Assembly (NCBI GenBank): GCA_945860895.1
Contig: CAMASK010000024.1
Span: forward strand, 1 to 35,948
Source: Bacteriovorax stolpii
GTDB lineage: Bacteria > Bdellovibrionota > Bacteriovoracia > Bacteriovoracales > Bacteriovoracaceae
DNA: 35,948 bases
Reading direction: 5' to 3'
In this document: positions 18,090 to 25,574 of the stretch, in pieces
Numbering within the stretch: the first letter of the stretch is position 1
Layout of the letters: each line of letters begins with the position of its first letter
Made by a program: the position numbers and the translations under genes
Notes under the pieces: generated by a model
Database searches by the model: none
What the model was told of the DNA's origin: nothing
The model's input: only the letters and a program-made list of their open reading frames with translations

Positions 18090-18281
18090 ATGAAATCTCA
18101 GAAACACAATCAGGGTGAACTCAAAGAGATCAAAGTTAAAATTGAAAAAGATGTAGCAGAAGATTTTGCCAAAATGGCAAAAAACACCAATATCTCTCTT
18201 GATGATTTGATTGTTATTGCAATGAAACGCTTTCGTTCCTCTCATGCAGATTATTTAAAAATTGTTCCATATGTAGAATAA
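18090..18281 (+). CDS. Small ribbon-helix-helix-like protein
   Basis: This 63-residue protein has a candidate RHH fold. A beta-strand-like start (ELKEIKVKIEKDVA) is followed by helix 1 (EDFAKMAKNTN), a short turn (ISLDD) and helix 2 (LIVIAMKRFRSSHADYL). AGGGG lies 5 bases upstream of the ATG, and a strong terminator begins 6 bases after the stop. If it is an RHH protein it would bind DNA as a dimer, and its partner could be the adjacent sigma-54-promoter region; both are inference. The length and composition also fit a small structural or antitoxin-like protein, but no toxin gene is next to it. Confidence 0.65.
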   Translation: MKSQKHNQGELKEIKVKIEKDVAEDFAKMAKNTNISLDDLIVIAMKRFRSSHADYLKIVPYVE

Positions 18282-18286
18282 ACAAG

Positions 18287-18308
18287 AAGCTCTTCGGGAG
18301 CTTTTTTT
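18287..18308 (+). terminator. Rho-independent terminator after the mrp operon
   Basis: The stem AAGCTC (18287-18292) pairs with GAGCTT (18298-18303) around TTCGG, and seven T follow (18302-18308). It ends the mrp, DUF4388-like and small-protein transcript. Confidence 0.85.
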
Positions 18309-18368
18309 GATCAAATTTTAAGTTATTTTCATTCTTAGCTAATCTTAGGCATTAATCAGTCAGAGTTG

Positions 18369-18451
18369 AGACAGCTTGTCTAAAATTCACTCACTCAGCG
18401 ATATAAATCGAAAAAGAATTAAACACCATTACTGTCAAAAATCTAGACAGT
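18369..18451 (+). promoter_or_regulatory. Candidate enhancer (UAS) pair for a sigma-54 activator
   Basis: Two inverted repeats share the TGTC/GACA half-site. The first is AGACAGCTTGTCT (18369-18381). The second is ACTGTC at 18431-18436 with GACAGT at 18446-18451. They lie about 165 and 95-115 bases upstream of the predicted start site, the usual range for enhancer-binding proteins. The half-site orientation and spacing differ between the two, so this is a candidate only. Confidence 0.4.
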
Positions 18452-18518
18452 GCTCAATAATATCTTCATTCTTTCGTTCAAAAACGCCGTAAATTCAAAT
18501 CCTTGATCTAGTCATAAC

Positions 18519-18534
18519 TGGCATCCTGATTGCT
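18519..18534 (+). promoter_or_regulatory. Sigma-54 (RpoN) -24/-12 promoter
   Basis: TGGCATCCTGATTGCT carries the invariant GG and GC exactly 10 bases apart and matches the wider TGGCA...TTGCW consensus. Transcription would start near 18546, about 20 bases before the ATG at 18566, leaving a short leader with AAGAGG. It should need an AAA+ activator such as the NtrC-type protein encoded later in the window. Confidence 0.8.
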
Positions 18535-18565
18535 CTATAAAAGAAAAAGCTTTCAAGAGGTATTT

Positions 18566-19378
18566 ATGAATTGGAACCAAAAATCTAAACAAATCTTAGC
18601 CGCATTATCCTTTGCTTTATTTGTCGTAACTGGGACTTATAATGCAGTGGTAATTAATTCAGAATCTTCTATCTCAGGCTCAGATGTCCGTTTTGCCAAA
18701 AGACTAGATGAAGTTTATGGAGTTGTGAAATCTGGTCGTGAAGTAGCTGCTTCAATTAAATGGCAAAAGCTTTCTGTAAAACAAATCTCTTCACTTAAAC
18801 CACAACTTTTACCTCAGCCATCTATAGTTACTCAGCCAATTAAAACTGATTCCGATTCCGTAGAAGTAGCTCAGGCAGCCGTTCAAGAAGAATTGAATTT
18901 AAATCTTACTGAAGTCATTAATCCTAAGAAATGGCAGCAGGGAATTAACAATTCTCAATTCTCCGGAAATTTAGTGACTAATAACGGTGTTATTGAATCC
19001 TTAAATGTATCACTTCCAAATGATGAAGGTGTTTCTGTGTCTTTCTCTGAAATGACTGGGAACGTTTTTGAATATGATTTTAATGGAGATCTTTATAGTG
19101 GAATGATGTATCAGGTAGATCAAAATGCTTATATGGTGACATTGACTAATGGTCCTCTGGAAGGAACCAGAATGAAATTTTCAGCAGATCTTCCACAACC
19201 TGAAGATGTCGTACCCCAAGAACTTGCTCAAAATGAAGCTCCAGTTGAACAATCTCCTGAAACAATTTTTCAATCAGAAATTCAAAATAATCCAGAACAG
19301 GATTTAAATTCACAAGAAGAAGGTTTAGCAGAGCAACAACAAGCGGGTTATAATTTTGAACTACAACAATCGACGTAG
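18566..19378 (+). CDS. Exported or membrane-anchored glutamine-rich protein under sigma-54 control
   Basis: I do not recognise this protein. The ATG at 18566 (270 residues) is preferred over an upstream TTG because AAGAGG precedes it and the sigma-54 promoter lies just before. Residues 10-28 are hydrophobic (QILAALSFALFVVTGTYNAV) and can serve as a signal anchor or peptide. A middle domain (about 125-215) looks beta-rich (FSGNLVTNNGVIESLNVSLP, VFEYDFNGDLYSGMMYQV). The tail from about 220 is rich in Gln/Glu/Asn and ends GYNFELQQST. It has its own promoter and terminator. Control by sigma-54 suggests a conditional envelope role, for example linked to motility, attachment or predatory phase; that is speculation. 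Confidence 0.75.
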   Translation: MNWNQKSKQILAALSFALFVVTGTYNAVVINSESSISGSDVRFAKRLDEVYGVVKSGREVAASIKWQKLSVKQISSLKPQLLPQPSIVTQPIKTDSDSVEVAQAAVQEELNLNLTEVINPKKWQQGINNSQFSGNLVTNNGVIESLNVSLPNDEGVSVSFSEMTGNVFEYDFNGDLYSGMMYQVDQNAYMVTLTNGPLEGTRMKFSADLPQPEDVVPQELAQNEAPVEQSPETIFQSEIQNNPEQDLNSQEEGLAEQQQAGYNFELQQST

Positions 19379-19410
19379 TTTGATAAAATTCTCATTAATC
19401 AATTTTCTTC

Positions 19411-19438
19411 AAAAAAGCCGGCTTTAAGCCGGCTTTTT
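19411..19438. terminator. Bidirectional terminator between convergent genes
   Basis: AAGCCGGC (19415-19422) pairs with GCCGGCTT (19428-19435) around TTTAA. Six A precede and five T close the hairpin, so it can stop both the glutamine-rich gene (plus) and etfA (minus). Confidence 0.9.
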
Positions 19439-19448
19439 AAAATTCAAA

Positions 19449-20411
19449 TTATTTTCCGAGAATTTTTTTGAATTCTTCAGTCATGATTGGAACAATAGTA
19501 AATAGATCACCAACAATGCCATAATCTGCTTTAGTGAAAATTGGAGCATCGGGATCAGTATTGATTGCTACGATAATTTTAGAAGTTCTCATACCAGCTA
19601 AATGTTGAATTGCACCAGAAACGCCGCAAGCTATGTATAACGAAGGAGCAACTGTTTTACCAGTTTGACCAACCTGCATAGCATGAGGAGCAAATCCAGA
19701 GTCTACAGCTGCACGACTAGCACCAACAGTTGCACCAATCACATCCGCCATTTGATTTAAAATAGCGAAGTTTTCAGCATTTTTCATAGCCCTGCCACCT
19801 GTAACGATGATGTTTGCTTCTGTTAAATCAACTTTTGTAGAAGTTGCCTTAATAATTTCCTTAATTGTTGCACGAATATCACCGGCATTGGCATTTACAT
19901 CATTTGCAGCACCGGCCCCTGCTGTTGGATTTGGAGTCATACCTAGAGCATTGGGACGAATTGAAATGAAGTGAGGCTTAGGACCTACTACTTCAACTTT
20001 AGCTAAACACTTGCCCGCAAATAGTGGACGAGTACCAGCGAAAGTTCCGCCTTCCATAATGAAATTTACAACATCAGAAGCAAGACCAGCATTAAATTTA
20101 GTTGCTAGACGTGGAAGAAGATCTTTACCCATAGAAGTAGCGCCACCAAAAACATAGTCGTAATTTTTAGACTTGATGAATTCAGCTAAGGCGTTGGCGT
20201 AACCTTCAGGAGAATATTTATCCAGATTGGCACCCTTAATCTTGTGAACGTTTTGGGCGCCACATTTTGCCAGAGCTGCAATTTGTTCAGTACCGATATC
20301 ACCAATTACTGCTACATCAGCAGATTGACCAGCAAGCTTGCCTAGTATTTCTAAAGTTACTGGCTTAACGTGACCATCATGAAGTTCAGTAAAAACTAAT
20401 ACATTCGCCAT
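19449..20411 (-). CDS. etfA: Electron transfer flavoprotein, alpha subunit
   Basis: EtfA pairs with EtfB and takes electrons from acyl-CoA dehydrogenases. The 320-residue protein starts MANVLVFTELHDGHVKPVTL as usual. Its C-terminal FAD domain contains GGRAMKNAENF, VGASRAAVDSGF, GQTGKTVAPSLYIACGVSGA and INTDPDAPIF, all family hallmarks. It follows etfB with a short gap and ends at the bidirectional terminator, so acyl-CoA dehydrogenase, etfB and etfA form one operon feeding fatty-acid-derived electrons to the respiratory chain. Confidence 0.96.
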   Translation of the reverse strand: MANVLVFTELHDGHVKPVTLEILGKLAGQSADVAVIGDIGTEQIAALAKCGAQNVHKIKGANLDKYSPEGYANALAEFIKSKNYDYVFGGATSMGKDLLPRLATKFNAGLASDVVNFIMEGGTFAGTRPLFAGKCLAKVEVVGPKPHFISIRPNALGMTPNPTAGAGAANDVNANAGDIRATIKEIIKATSTKVDLTEANIIVTGGRAMKNAENFAILNQMADVIGATVGASRAAVDSGFAPHAMQVGQTGKTVAPSLYIACGVSGAIQHLAGMRTSKIIVAINTDPDAPIFTKADYGIVGDLFTIVPIMTEEFKKILGK

Positions 20412-20435
20412 ATAAGATCCTTTACTTAAAAAAAA

Positions 20436-21224
20436 TTAAATTACTTTTGCTTCTGTACGAAGAAGACCTACTACCTGAGCGACAACTTCCTTTTGTTTAG
20501 CTGCATCAGTTGCATCAAACTTTTTCCCTGGTGGTTTTTCTGGTGGAAGTTTGAAGCCAGAATATTTAACTCTACGATCAGCATCAGAAACACCAACGTC
20601 ACCCAATGAATACTGGAGCATAGGTTTTTTCTTCGCTTTCATAATACCAGGTAGAGATGCATATCTTGGTGTATTAAGACCTTTGTTGGCTGCAAGTACA
20701 ACCGGCGTTGATACTTCATAAACTTCAAGAGCACCACCTTCAACTTCACGCTTAACTTTTATAGTGGTCCCTGATTGCTCAAAGCCCACAATAACTGAAA
20801 CTGAAGGAAAATTGAACATCTCTGCAAGAATCTGGGGAACTTGGAGAGCATCATCATCAATAGCTTGTTTACCTGTGAAAATGAGATCAGGTTTTTTACC
20901 ACTCTTATCAATAGCACCTTTTAAGGCCTTAGCGATTGAATAAGAATCCAGATTATCCGGAGCTTCTATCAAGGCTGCATCATCTGCCCCCATGGCCATA
21001 GCTGTACGAAGAGCCTCTGTATCTTTGACTGAACCCAAGCGGACTACTGTTACATTAGCAGCCGGATTTGAGGTTTTAATCAGAAGAGCTTGCTCAACTG
21101 CATACTCATCGTAAGGATTCATAATCCATTTAATTGAAGCTGTTTCAATGAAACTGCCATCACTTGTAGGAATGATTTTAGTCTCTGTGTCTGGAACTTG
21201 CTTCACGCACACAAAAATGTTCAT
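20436..21224 (-). CDS. etfB: Electron transfer flavoprotein, beta subunit
   Basis: EtfB forms the ETF heterodimer with EtfA and binds AMP. The ATG at 21224 is chosen over one 15 bases upstream because GGAG lies 9 bases before it and the protein then opens MNIFVCVKQVPDTETKI, the normal start. Its 262 residues include NPYDEYAVEQAL, LRTAMAMGADDAALIE (nucleotide-binding region) and VEGGALEVYEVSTPVV, the ETF-beta signature area. It lies 25 bases after the acyl-CoA dehydrogenase stop and directly before etfA. Confidence 0.95.
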   Translation of the reverse strand: MNIFVCVKQVPDTETKIIPTSDGSFIETASIKWIMNPYDEYAVEQALLIKTSNPAANVTVVRLGSVKDTEALRTAMAMGADDAALIEAPDNLDSYSIAKALKGAIDKSGKKPDLIFTGKQAIDDDALQVPQILAEMFNFPSVSVIVGFEQSGTTIKVKREVEGGALEVYEVSTPVVLAANKGLNTPRYASLPGIMKAKKKPMLQYSLGDVGVSDADRRVKYSGFKLPPEKPPGKKFDATDAAKQKEVVAQVVGLLRTEAKVI

Positions 21225-21249
21225 AGTATCAATCTCCATTTTAGAGTCA

Positions 21250-22386
21250 TTATTTTAATAGTTCACGGGCCATGACGAGACGCTGAATTTGAGATGTTCC
21301 TTCATAAATTTGAATGAGTTTTGCATCTCTCATTAACTTCTCTACAGGATACTCGCGAGAGTACCCGTAACCGCCATAAATTTGTACCGCATCTGTGGTA
21401 ATTTGCATACAAGAGTCAGAGGCAAAAGCTTTGGCATAAGAGGCAACTTCAGTATTTTTTTTGCCTTGATCACAAAGCCACGCTGCCTTGTGAACCAGAA
21501 GCCTGGCTGCTTCAATTTTCATTCCCATTTCTGCAATCATGAATTGCACAGCCTGATGTTTTGCGATTGGAACGCCAAATTGAATTCTTTCTTTAGAGTA
21601 TTGGATACTGAGATCCATTGCTCTTTGTGCTCCACCTAAGGCAGAGGAAGCGACTAAGGGACGCGAATGATCCAAAGTGCTCATGGCAATAGCCCAGCCT
21701 TCTCCCGGTTTACCTAACATGTTTTCTTTCGGAACTTTAACATTGTTAAATTTCACACCGCGAGTATCTGATGAACGGTGGCCCATTTTATCTTCTTTTT
21801 TGCCTAATTCAATTCCGGGAGTTTTCCCTTCAACCACTACTGCTGATATACCTTTGTGCTTTAGGGAAGAATCAATTGTTCCATAAACAACAAAAAGATC
21901 TGCGAAACCTGCATTAGTGATCCACATCTTATCACCATTAATAATCCAGTGATCTCCACCATCTTTAATTTGAGTTTTAATACCACTAGCATCTGAACCA
22001 TTTTCAGGTTCAGTTAAACAAAATGAAGCAATTTTAAACTGTTCAGTGAATGGTGTGAGAAATTTTTTCTTTTGTGCATCTGATCCGCCAATAACAATGG
22101 GAAGCAGAGCAAGGTCATTGGCCATGAAAGACGTATTCATACCCATGCAGCCATAGGCTAGGGCCTCACCTATTATAACTCCATCAACTCCGGAAAATCC
22201 TGAACCGCCATATTCAGCAGGGATACAGGAATTAATTAAACCAAGCTCCCAGGCTTTTTTGAAAATTTCTGCAGGAAATTTTCCATGTTCATCATACTCT
22301 TGAGCATGAGGAATCATTTCATTACGAGCAAATTTAAGAGCGAGATCGCGGATCTCAAGTTGGTCCGATGAAAGAGCAAAATCCAT
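21250..22386 (-). CDS. Acyl-CoA dehydrogenase
   Basis: This flavoprotein oxidises acyl-CoA to the enoyl-CoA in beta-oxidation and passes electrons to ETF. The 378-residue length is typical of short/medium-chain enzymes. Visible signatures are FCLTEPENGSDASG (substrate/FAD binding), WITNAGFADLFVVY, VQFMIAEMGMKIEAARLL and, near the C-terminus, IYEGTSQIQRLVMAREL with the catalytic glutamate. It heads the operon with etfB and etfA. The acyl chain preference cannot be read from the sequence. Confidence 0.95.
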   Translation of the reverse strand: MDFALSSDQLEIRDLALKFARNEMIPHAQEYDEHGKFPAEIFKKAWELGLINSCIPAEYGGSGFSGVDGVIIGEALAYGCMGMNTSFMANDLALLPIVIGGSDAQKKKFLTPFTEQFKIASFCLTEPENGSDASGIKTQIKDGGDHWIINGDKMWITNAGFADLFVVYGTIDSSLKHKGISAVVVEGKTPGIELGKKEDKMGHRSSDTRGVKFNNVKVPKENMLGKPGEGWAIAMSTLDHSRPLVASSALGGAQRAMDLSIQYSKERIQFGVPIAKHQAVQFMIAEMGMKIEAARLLVHKAAWLCDQGKKNTEVASYAKAFASDSCMQITTDAVQIYGGYGYSREYPVEKLMRDAKLIQIYEGTSQIQRLVMARELLK

Positions 22387-22406
22387 ATCTAATTCCTTGA
22401 TAATTG

Positions 22407-22865
22407 CTAGAGCGGAAAAGCATCAGTTTTGAATGACCTAGGCATTGTAAAACATTTTTCAATGGTTTTAAAGAACGGCAAGTCTTGGAGTGGTCGAATT
22501 ACAAAACTTCTTTCCATCCAGCGAGGATGTGGAATGTGCACTAACTTTGTGTGATGCGTTTGGAGGTCCCAAAAAATTATATCCATGTCAATTGTGCGTG
22601 GTCCTCGAGAAATATCACGGACCCTTCCCATGGATTTTTCAAAATCTAACAGATTTTCCATTACTTGATCAGGTAATAAATTTGGAATTCTGAATTCAAG
22701 AACCTGATTAAAAAAATCAGGCTGAAATTCATAATCCACTGCAGCTGACTTATATATTCTACTTTCAGCAATTAATTCATAATGCTGACTTAGAATTTTC
22801 TTCGCGAGTTGAAGAGAAAGTATAGAGTCATTAAGGTTAGATCCAGTTGCAATAATTAGAGACAT
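22407..22865 (-). CDS. folK: HPPK, 7,8-dihydro-6-hydroxymethylpterin pyrophosphokinase
   Basis: FolK transfers pyrophosphate from ATP to 6-hydroxymethyl-dihydropterin in folate synthesis. The 152 residues are normal. ATGSNLNDS at the N-terminus, FFNQVLEF in the middle, and RGPRTIDMDIIFWD with the ATP-binding and metal Asp residues are family hallmarks, followed by HPRWMERSFVIRPLQDL. The ATG overlaps the TAA stop of the small lipoprotein gene upstream by one base (TAATG), so translation is coupled. The unusual neighbour pairing is with outer-membrane genes, not other folate genes. Confidence 0.94.
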   Translation of the reverse strand: MSLIIATGSNLNDSILSLQLAKKILSQHYELIAESRIYKSAAVDYEFQPDFFNQVLEFRIPNLLPDQVMENLLDFEKSMGRVRDISRGPRTIDMDIIFWDLQTHHTKLVHIPHPRWMERSFVIRPLQDLPFFKTIEKCFTMPRSFKTDAFPL

Positions 22866-23038
22866 TATTTTTGCTTATTATCTTGCAGGGGTTGAGCAAG
22901 ATTAATGTCAGGATAATTCTCTATTACAGAGGGCAGAGTTGCATTTTTAGGCGATACTGGATCGCCTTTTACTCCACAAGCACTGGCGAGGAATAAAAAT
23001 AAAAAAACAATTTTAGAATTCAATGGCAAATCCCGCAT
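22865..23038 (-). CDS. Small LptM-like lipoprotein
   Basis: This 57-residue frame is too short for common gene-size cutoffs. From the ATG at 23038 it begins MRDLPLNSKIVFLFLFLASA and then has a lipobox cysteine followed by GVKGDPVSP. That C-G-x-K-G-x-P-x-x-P pattern after the lipid-attached cysteine is like LptM/YifL, small lipoproteins that help mature the LptD translocon. A TTG at 23023, with GGGA upstream, would give the more usual start MNSKIV and is also plausible. It overlaps the end of the upstream barrel gene by 11 to 26 bases and is joined to folK by TAATG. The call rests on pattern and size. Confidence 0.72.
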   Translation of the reverse strand: MRDLPLNSKIVFLFLFLASACGVKGDPVSPKNATLPSVIENYPDINLAQPLQDNKQK

Positions 23039-24002
23039 TCATGACATCAGTACCTAGATCTACTTTAATAAACCAACCAGGTACTAGTCTTCTCAATATT
23101 GTTACACCAAAAACAGGTCCGGATTTTTTTAATGCATCAACAGCGTTTAGTTCATCAGCATCCTGACTGGGACTAAGTCCACCTTTACCGGCATTTGGAC
23201 TTGAAATCGTATTAGTTTGAAACCCAATGTACGGCATAAAAAAAGTAAAAATAGGGCCTTTAAAATTATATTTAATTCTTCCAATAACCTGATTTACCAA
23301 TGTTTGACTGCCTTCAGCCGGGAAATTATCTATTAATGCTCTACCGTAGACGCCTTCTAGAAAATAGTTATCAGTGAACTGATATGCCCAGGATAATCCA
23401 AACATCGGAGTTTTAATTTTTTCGGCACCCCTTGCTTCAACATCTGTTGCTTCATGATAAGAGGCTTGAATAGAGACCAAATTATCTGGTTTAATGTGGC
23501 GATTTTTATTTTCATCAATAATTCCCAATTCATCGTCCGCAACCACATCCCCCGAAAAGAGATCGTCTTCAGACTTTATTTTGCCTTTGGCGACTTCTTC
23601 AGATTTAGTCTCACGCTTTTTTGTAAAAAATGAATCATCACCTTTCACCACCTGTATTTCTAGATCGCGTTTAAGTTTAGACCATTGTGAAATGGAGTAT
23701 ATTTTTAAAATTTTTATTCCGACTTGATTTTGGTGAACTTTTGCAACAATAGCTCTAGCTGCGAGTTGATCACCCAGTGCTAAGGAGACAAAATCCCCAG
23801 GACTAAGCTGTTGGTTATTATTTGTAAGAATAAATATTTTTTTTGAATTGGAAATAATTTTTATTGTCTCAGAAAAAGAGTCACTACTACCGGAAGTAGC
23901 TAAATTAAGATTTGCATCATCCACTAAGGATTGTGACCAAAGTTCGTTGGATAATCCAAGACATAGCAGCATATATATAAAATTCAATGATAGGTATTTC
24001 AT
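23013..24002 (-). CDS. Outer-membrane protein with soluble N-terminal domain and C-terminal barrel
   Basis: This 329-residue protein has a signal peptide (MKYLSLNFIYMLLCLGLSNELWSQ). A soluble domain follows (about 45-120), containing IFILTNNNQQLSPGDFVSLAL and ARAIVAKVHQNQVGIKILK, a small beta-rich unit I cannot name. Next is an acidic/lysine linker (120-165). The C-terminal half is strand-rich, with YQFTDNYFLEGVYGRALI, GRIKYNFKGPIFTFFMPYIG and the final GFAIEF, typical of an eight-stranded-type barrel. The last codons overlap the start of the small lipoprotein gene. A role in the envelope is likely, the substrate unknown. Confidence 0.75.
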   Translation of the reverse strand: MKYLSLNFIYMLLCLGLSNELWSQSLVDDANLNLATSGSSDSFSETIKIISNSKKIFILTNNNQQLSPGDFVSLALGDQLAARAIVAKVHQNQVGIKILKIYSISQWSKLKRDLEIQVVKGDDSFFTKKRETKSEEVAKGKIKSEDDLFSGDVVADDELGIIDENKNRHIKPDNLVSIQASYHEATDVEARGAEKIKTPMFGLSWAYQFTDNYFLEGVYGRALIDNFPAEGSQTLVNQVIGRIKYNFKGPIFTFFMPYIGFQTNTISSPNAGKGGLSPSQDADELNAVDALKKSGPVFGVTILRRLVPGWFIKVDLGTDVMNAGFAIEF

Positions 24003-24134
24003 TTTGTATTTTTATTCTAAGTAAATAACGCAACAACTTCAATGTACTCTAAAAAATAAAAGTTTGATCAATTGAGTCAAGCTTTGTGGTAAAATTCATA
24101 TTAACCTTTTTGCATGCAAATTCAGGAGACCCTC

Positions 24135-24809
24135 ATGTCGGATATGGCCTATCATCGCTTAAGCAGTGCAACGAATCCTATGTTCGTTGTTGTAGCTGGA
24201 AATATTGGAAGTGGAAAAACAACTCTTACAAAAAAACTATCCGAACGTTTGGGTTGGAAACCGCATTTTGAATCTGTTTCTGATAATCCATATCTAGCCG
24301 ACTTTTATACTGATATGAGTCGCTGGTCTTTTCCCTTGCAGGTCTATTTTCTGACTCATAGATTTAATACCCATAAGCAGATTGAAAATTCTCCTTCTTC
24401 AAGTATTCAAGATCGTTCTATCTACGAAGATGCAAATATTTTTGCCCGTGCTTTATTTGAGCAAGGTAACCTTGATCCTCGTGATTACGAAAATTATCGG
24501 ACACTTTTTGAGTCGATGATTCAATATTTAAATCCTCCTACCTTGATGATTTTTTTGAAACGCTCCGTTCCTAAGCTCCAAGAAAGAATTAAACAAAGAG
24601 GCCGAGATTACGAACAAGCCATCCCTTTGGATTATCTTACTAGTTTAAATAACTATTACGATGATTGGTACGCTAACTACAACATGGGTAAATCCCTTAT
24701 TGTAGATACTGATGAACTCGATTTTCTAGATAACGAAGAACATTTTGATCGCTTGGTTAAACGTATCTGGGATTCAATTGACCAAAAAGATATGTTTTTT
24801 TATTTTTAA
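24135..24809 (+). CDS. Deoxynucleoside kinase (dGK/dAK-type)
   Basis: The enzyme phosphorylates deoxynucleosides in salvage. I chose the ATG at 24135, not the one at 24114, because AGGAG lies at about 6 bases. The 224 residues contain the P-loop GNIGSGKTT (22-30), the catalytic/base-recognition motif IQDRSIYED and the LID arginine segment KQRGRDYEQAIPLDYL. These match the deoxyguanosine/deoxyadenosine kinase family. It is divergent from the barrel gene on the minus strand. Salvage of deoxynucleosides would suit a predator living on prey DNA, but that is context only. Confidence 0.93.
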   Translation: MSDMAYHRLSSATNPMFVVVAGNIGSGKTTLTKKLSERLGWKPHFESVSDNPYLADFYTDMSRWSFPLQVYFLTHRFNTHKQIENSPSSSIQDRSIYEDANIFARALFEQGNLDPRDYENYRTLFESMIQYLNPPTLMIFLKRSVPKLQERIKQRGRDYEQAIPLDYLTSLNNYYDDWYANYNMGKSLIVDTDELDFLDNEEHFDRLVKRIWDSIDQKDMFFYF

Positions 24810-24849
24810 AGTAGTCAGCATTTTTTTCCTCCTCGATCTAATAAGAGGA

Positions 24850-24855
24850 TATAAT
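24850..24855 (+). promoter_or_regulatory. Candidate -10 box upstream of the LysM gene
   Basis: A perfect TATAAT lies 35 bases before the ATG at 24891, but I find no convincing -35 at 16-18 bases. It may be a weak or alternative-sigma promoter. Confidence 0.35.
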
Positions 24856-24890
24856 ACACTATATCTGTGAGTCATTATCAGGGAGTGAAA

Positions 24891-25574
24891 ATGAAGCAAT
24901 TACCATGGCTGGTATTTTTAAGCTTGTGCTTAGCCAGTTGTTCTGGATCAAAATCTGCACAAACGGTCAGTCAAGAGACCCCACAAATAGAATTATCAGA
25001 TGCTGATGAATTCATTGAAAACCCCAATGAAGAACCTGCTGCCACTGAAGCTCCTACCACTGAATCACCTAACGAAGTTGTTATTAATGGAGAAGAAAAT
25101 GCATCTGAAGTATCCCCAGAAGCAGATTCAGCTCCTGTCATTACACAGGAAGTAGAACCAACTCCAGTCGTTACAAATGAAAATGATGCTGGTTCAGAAA
25201 AGATGTATTTAGTTAAAAAGAATGAAACCTTGATGATGATCGCTTTCAAACTTTATGGCAATTATGGAAAATGGAAAGAAATTGCAAATTACAATAGTGG
25301 TACACTTAAAGGCAGCACAATGGTTTCTGAAGGGATGAATTTGAAATACATCGCTCCCGCAGAAGAATTTGTATGGAACCCTGAAGGTTTACCTTATTTA
25401 ATTCGAACAGGTGATACTCTTGGAATCATTTCCACTTCTGTTTATCAAACATCAAGAAAATGGAAAATGATCTGGGAAAACAATCGTCCCTTAATTAAAG
25501 ATCCTAATAAGATTTTTGCAGGTTTCACCCTCTATTACCTAGAAAACGGTCGTGACGTCGCAGCTGAAATGTAG
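24891..25574 (+). CDS. Lipoprotein with two LysM-like domains
   Basis: This is a lipoprotein expected to bind peptidoglycan. The ATG at 24891 has GGGAG upstream and gives MKQLPWLVFLSLCLASC with the lipidated Cys17. The protein has 227 residues: signal, a long Pro/Glu/Thr/Val-rich linker (18-102), one LysM at about 105-153 (YLVKKNETLMMIAFKLYGNY...), and a second LysM-like unit at 168-217 (YLIRTGDTLGIISTSVY...). The linker would let the LysM domains reach the wall from the outer membrane. It lies upstream of the M48-like gene, separated by a terminator hairpin. Confidence 0.9.
   Translation: MKQLPWLVFLSLCLASCSGSKSAQTVSQETPQIELSDADEFIENPNEEPAATEAPTTESPNEVVINGEENASEVSPEADSAPVITQEVEPTPVVTNENDAGSEKMYLVKKNETLMMIAFKLYGNYGKWKEIANYNSGTLKGSTMVSEGMNLKYIAPAEEFVWNPEGLPYLIRTGDTLGIISTSVYQTSRKWKMIWENNRPLIKDPNKIFAGFTLYYLENGRDVAAEM

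Noticed and set aside
21352-21363. ACTCGCGAGAGT hairpin inside the acyl-CoA dehydrogenase gene
   Set aside because: It encodes conserved residues of the enzyme and is too short to support a regulatory claim.
24063-24080. TTGATCAATTGAGTCAA as an FNR/CRP-type operator
   Set aside because: The two half-sites are separated by 7 bases, not the 4 to 6 expected, and the sequence is AT-rich enough for this to arise by chance.
24825-24850. TCCTC/GAGGA inverted repeat as a terminator of the deoxynucleoside kinase gene
   Set aside because: The stem is only five pairs with a 13-base loop and no T run follows.
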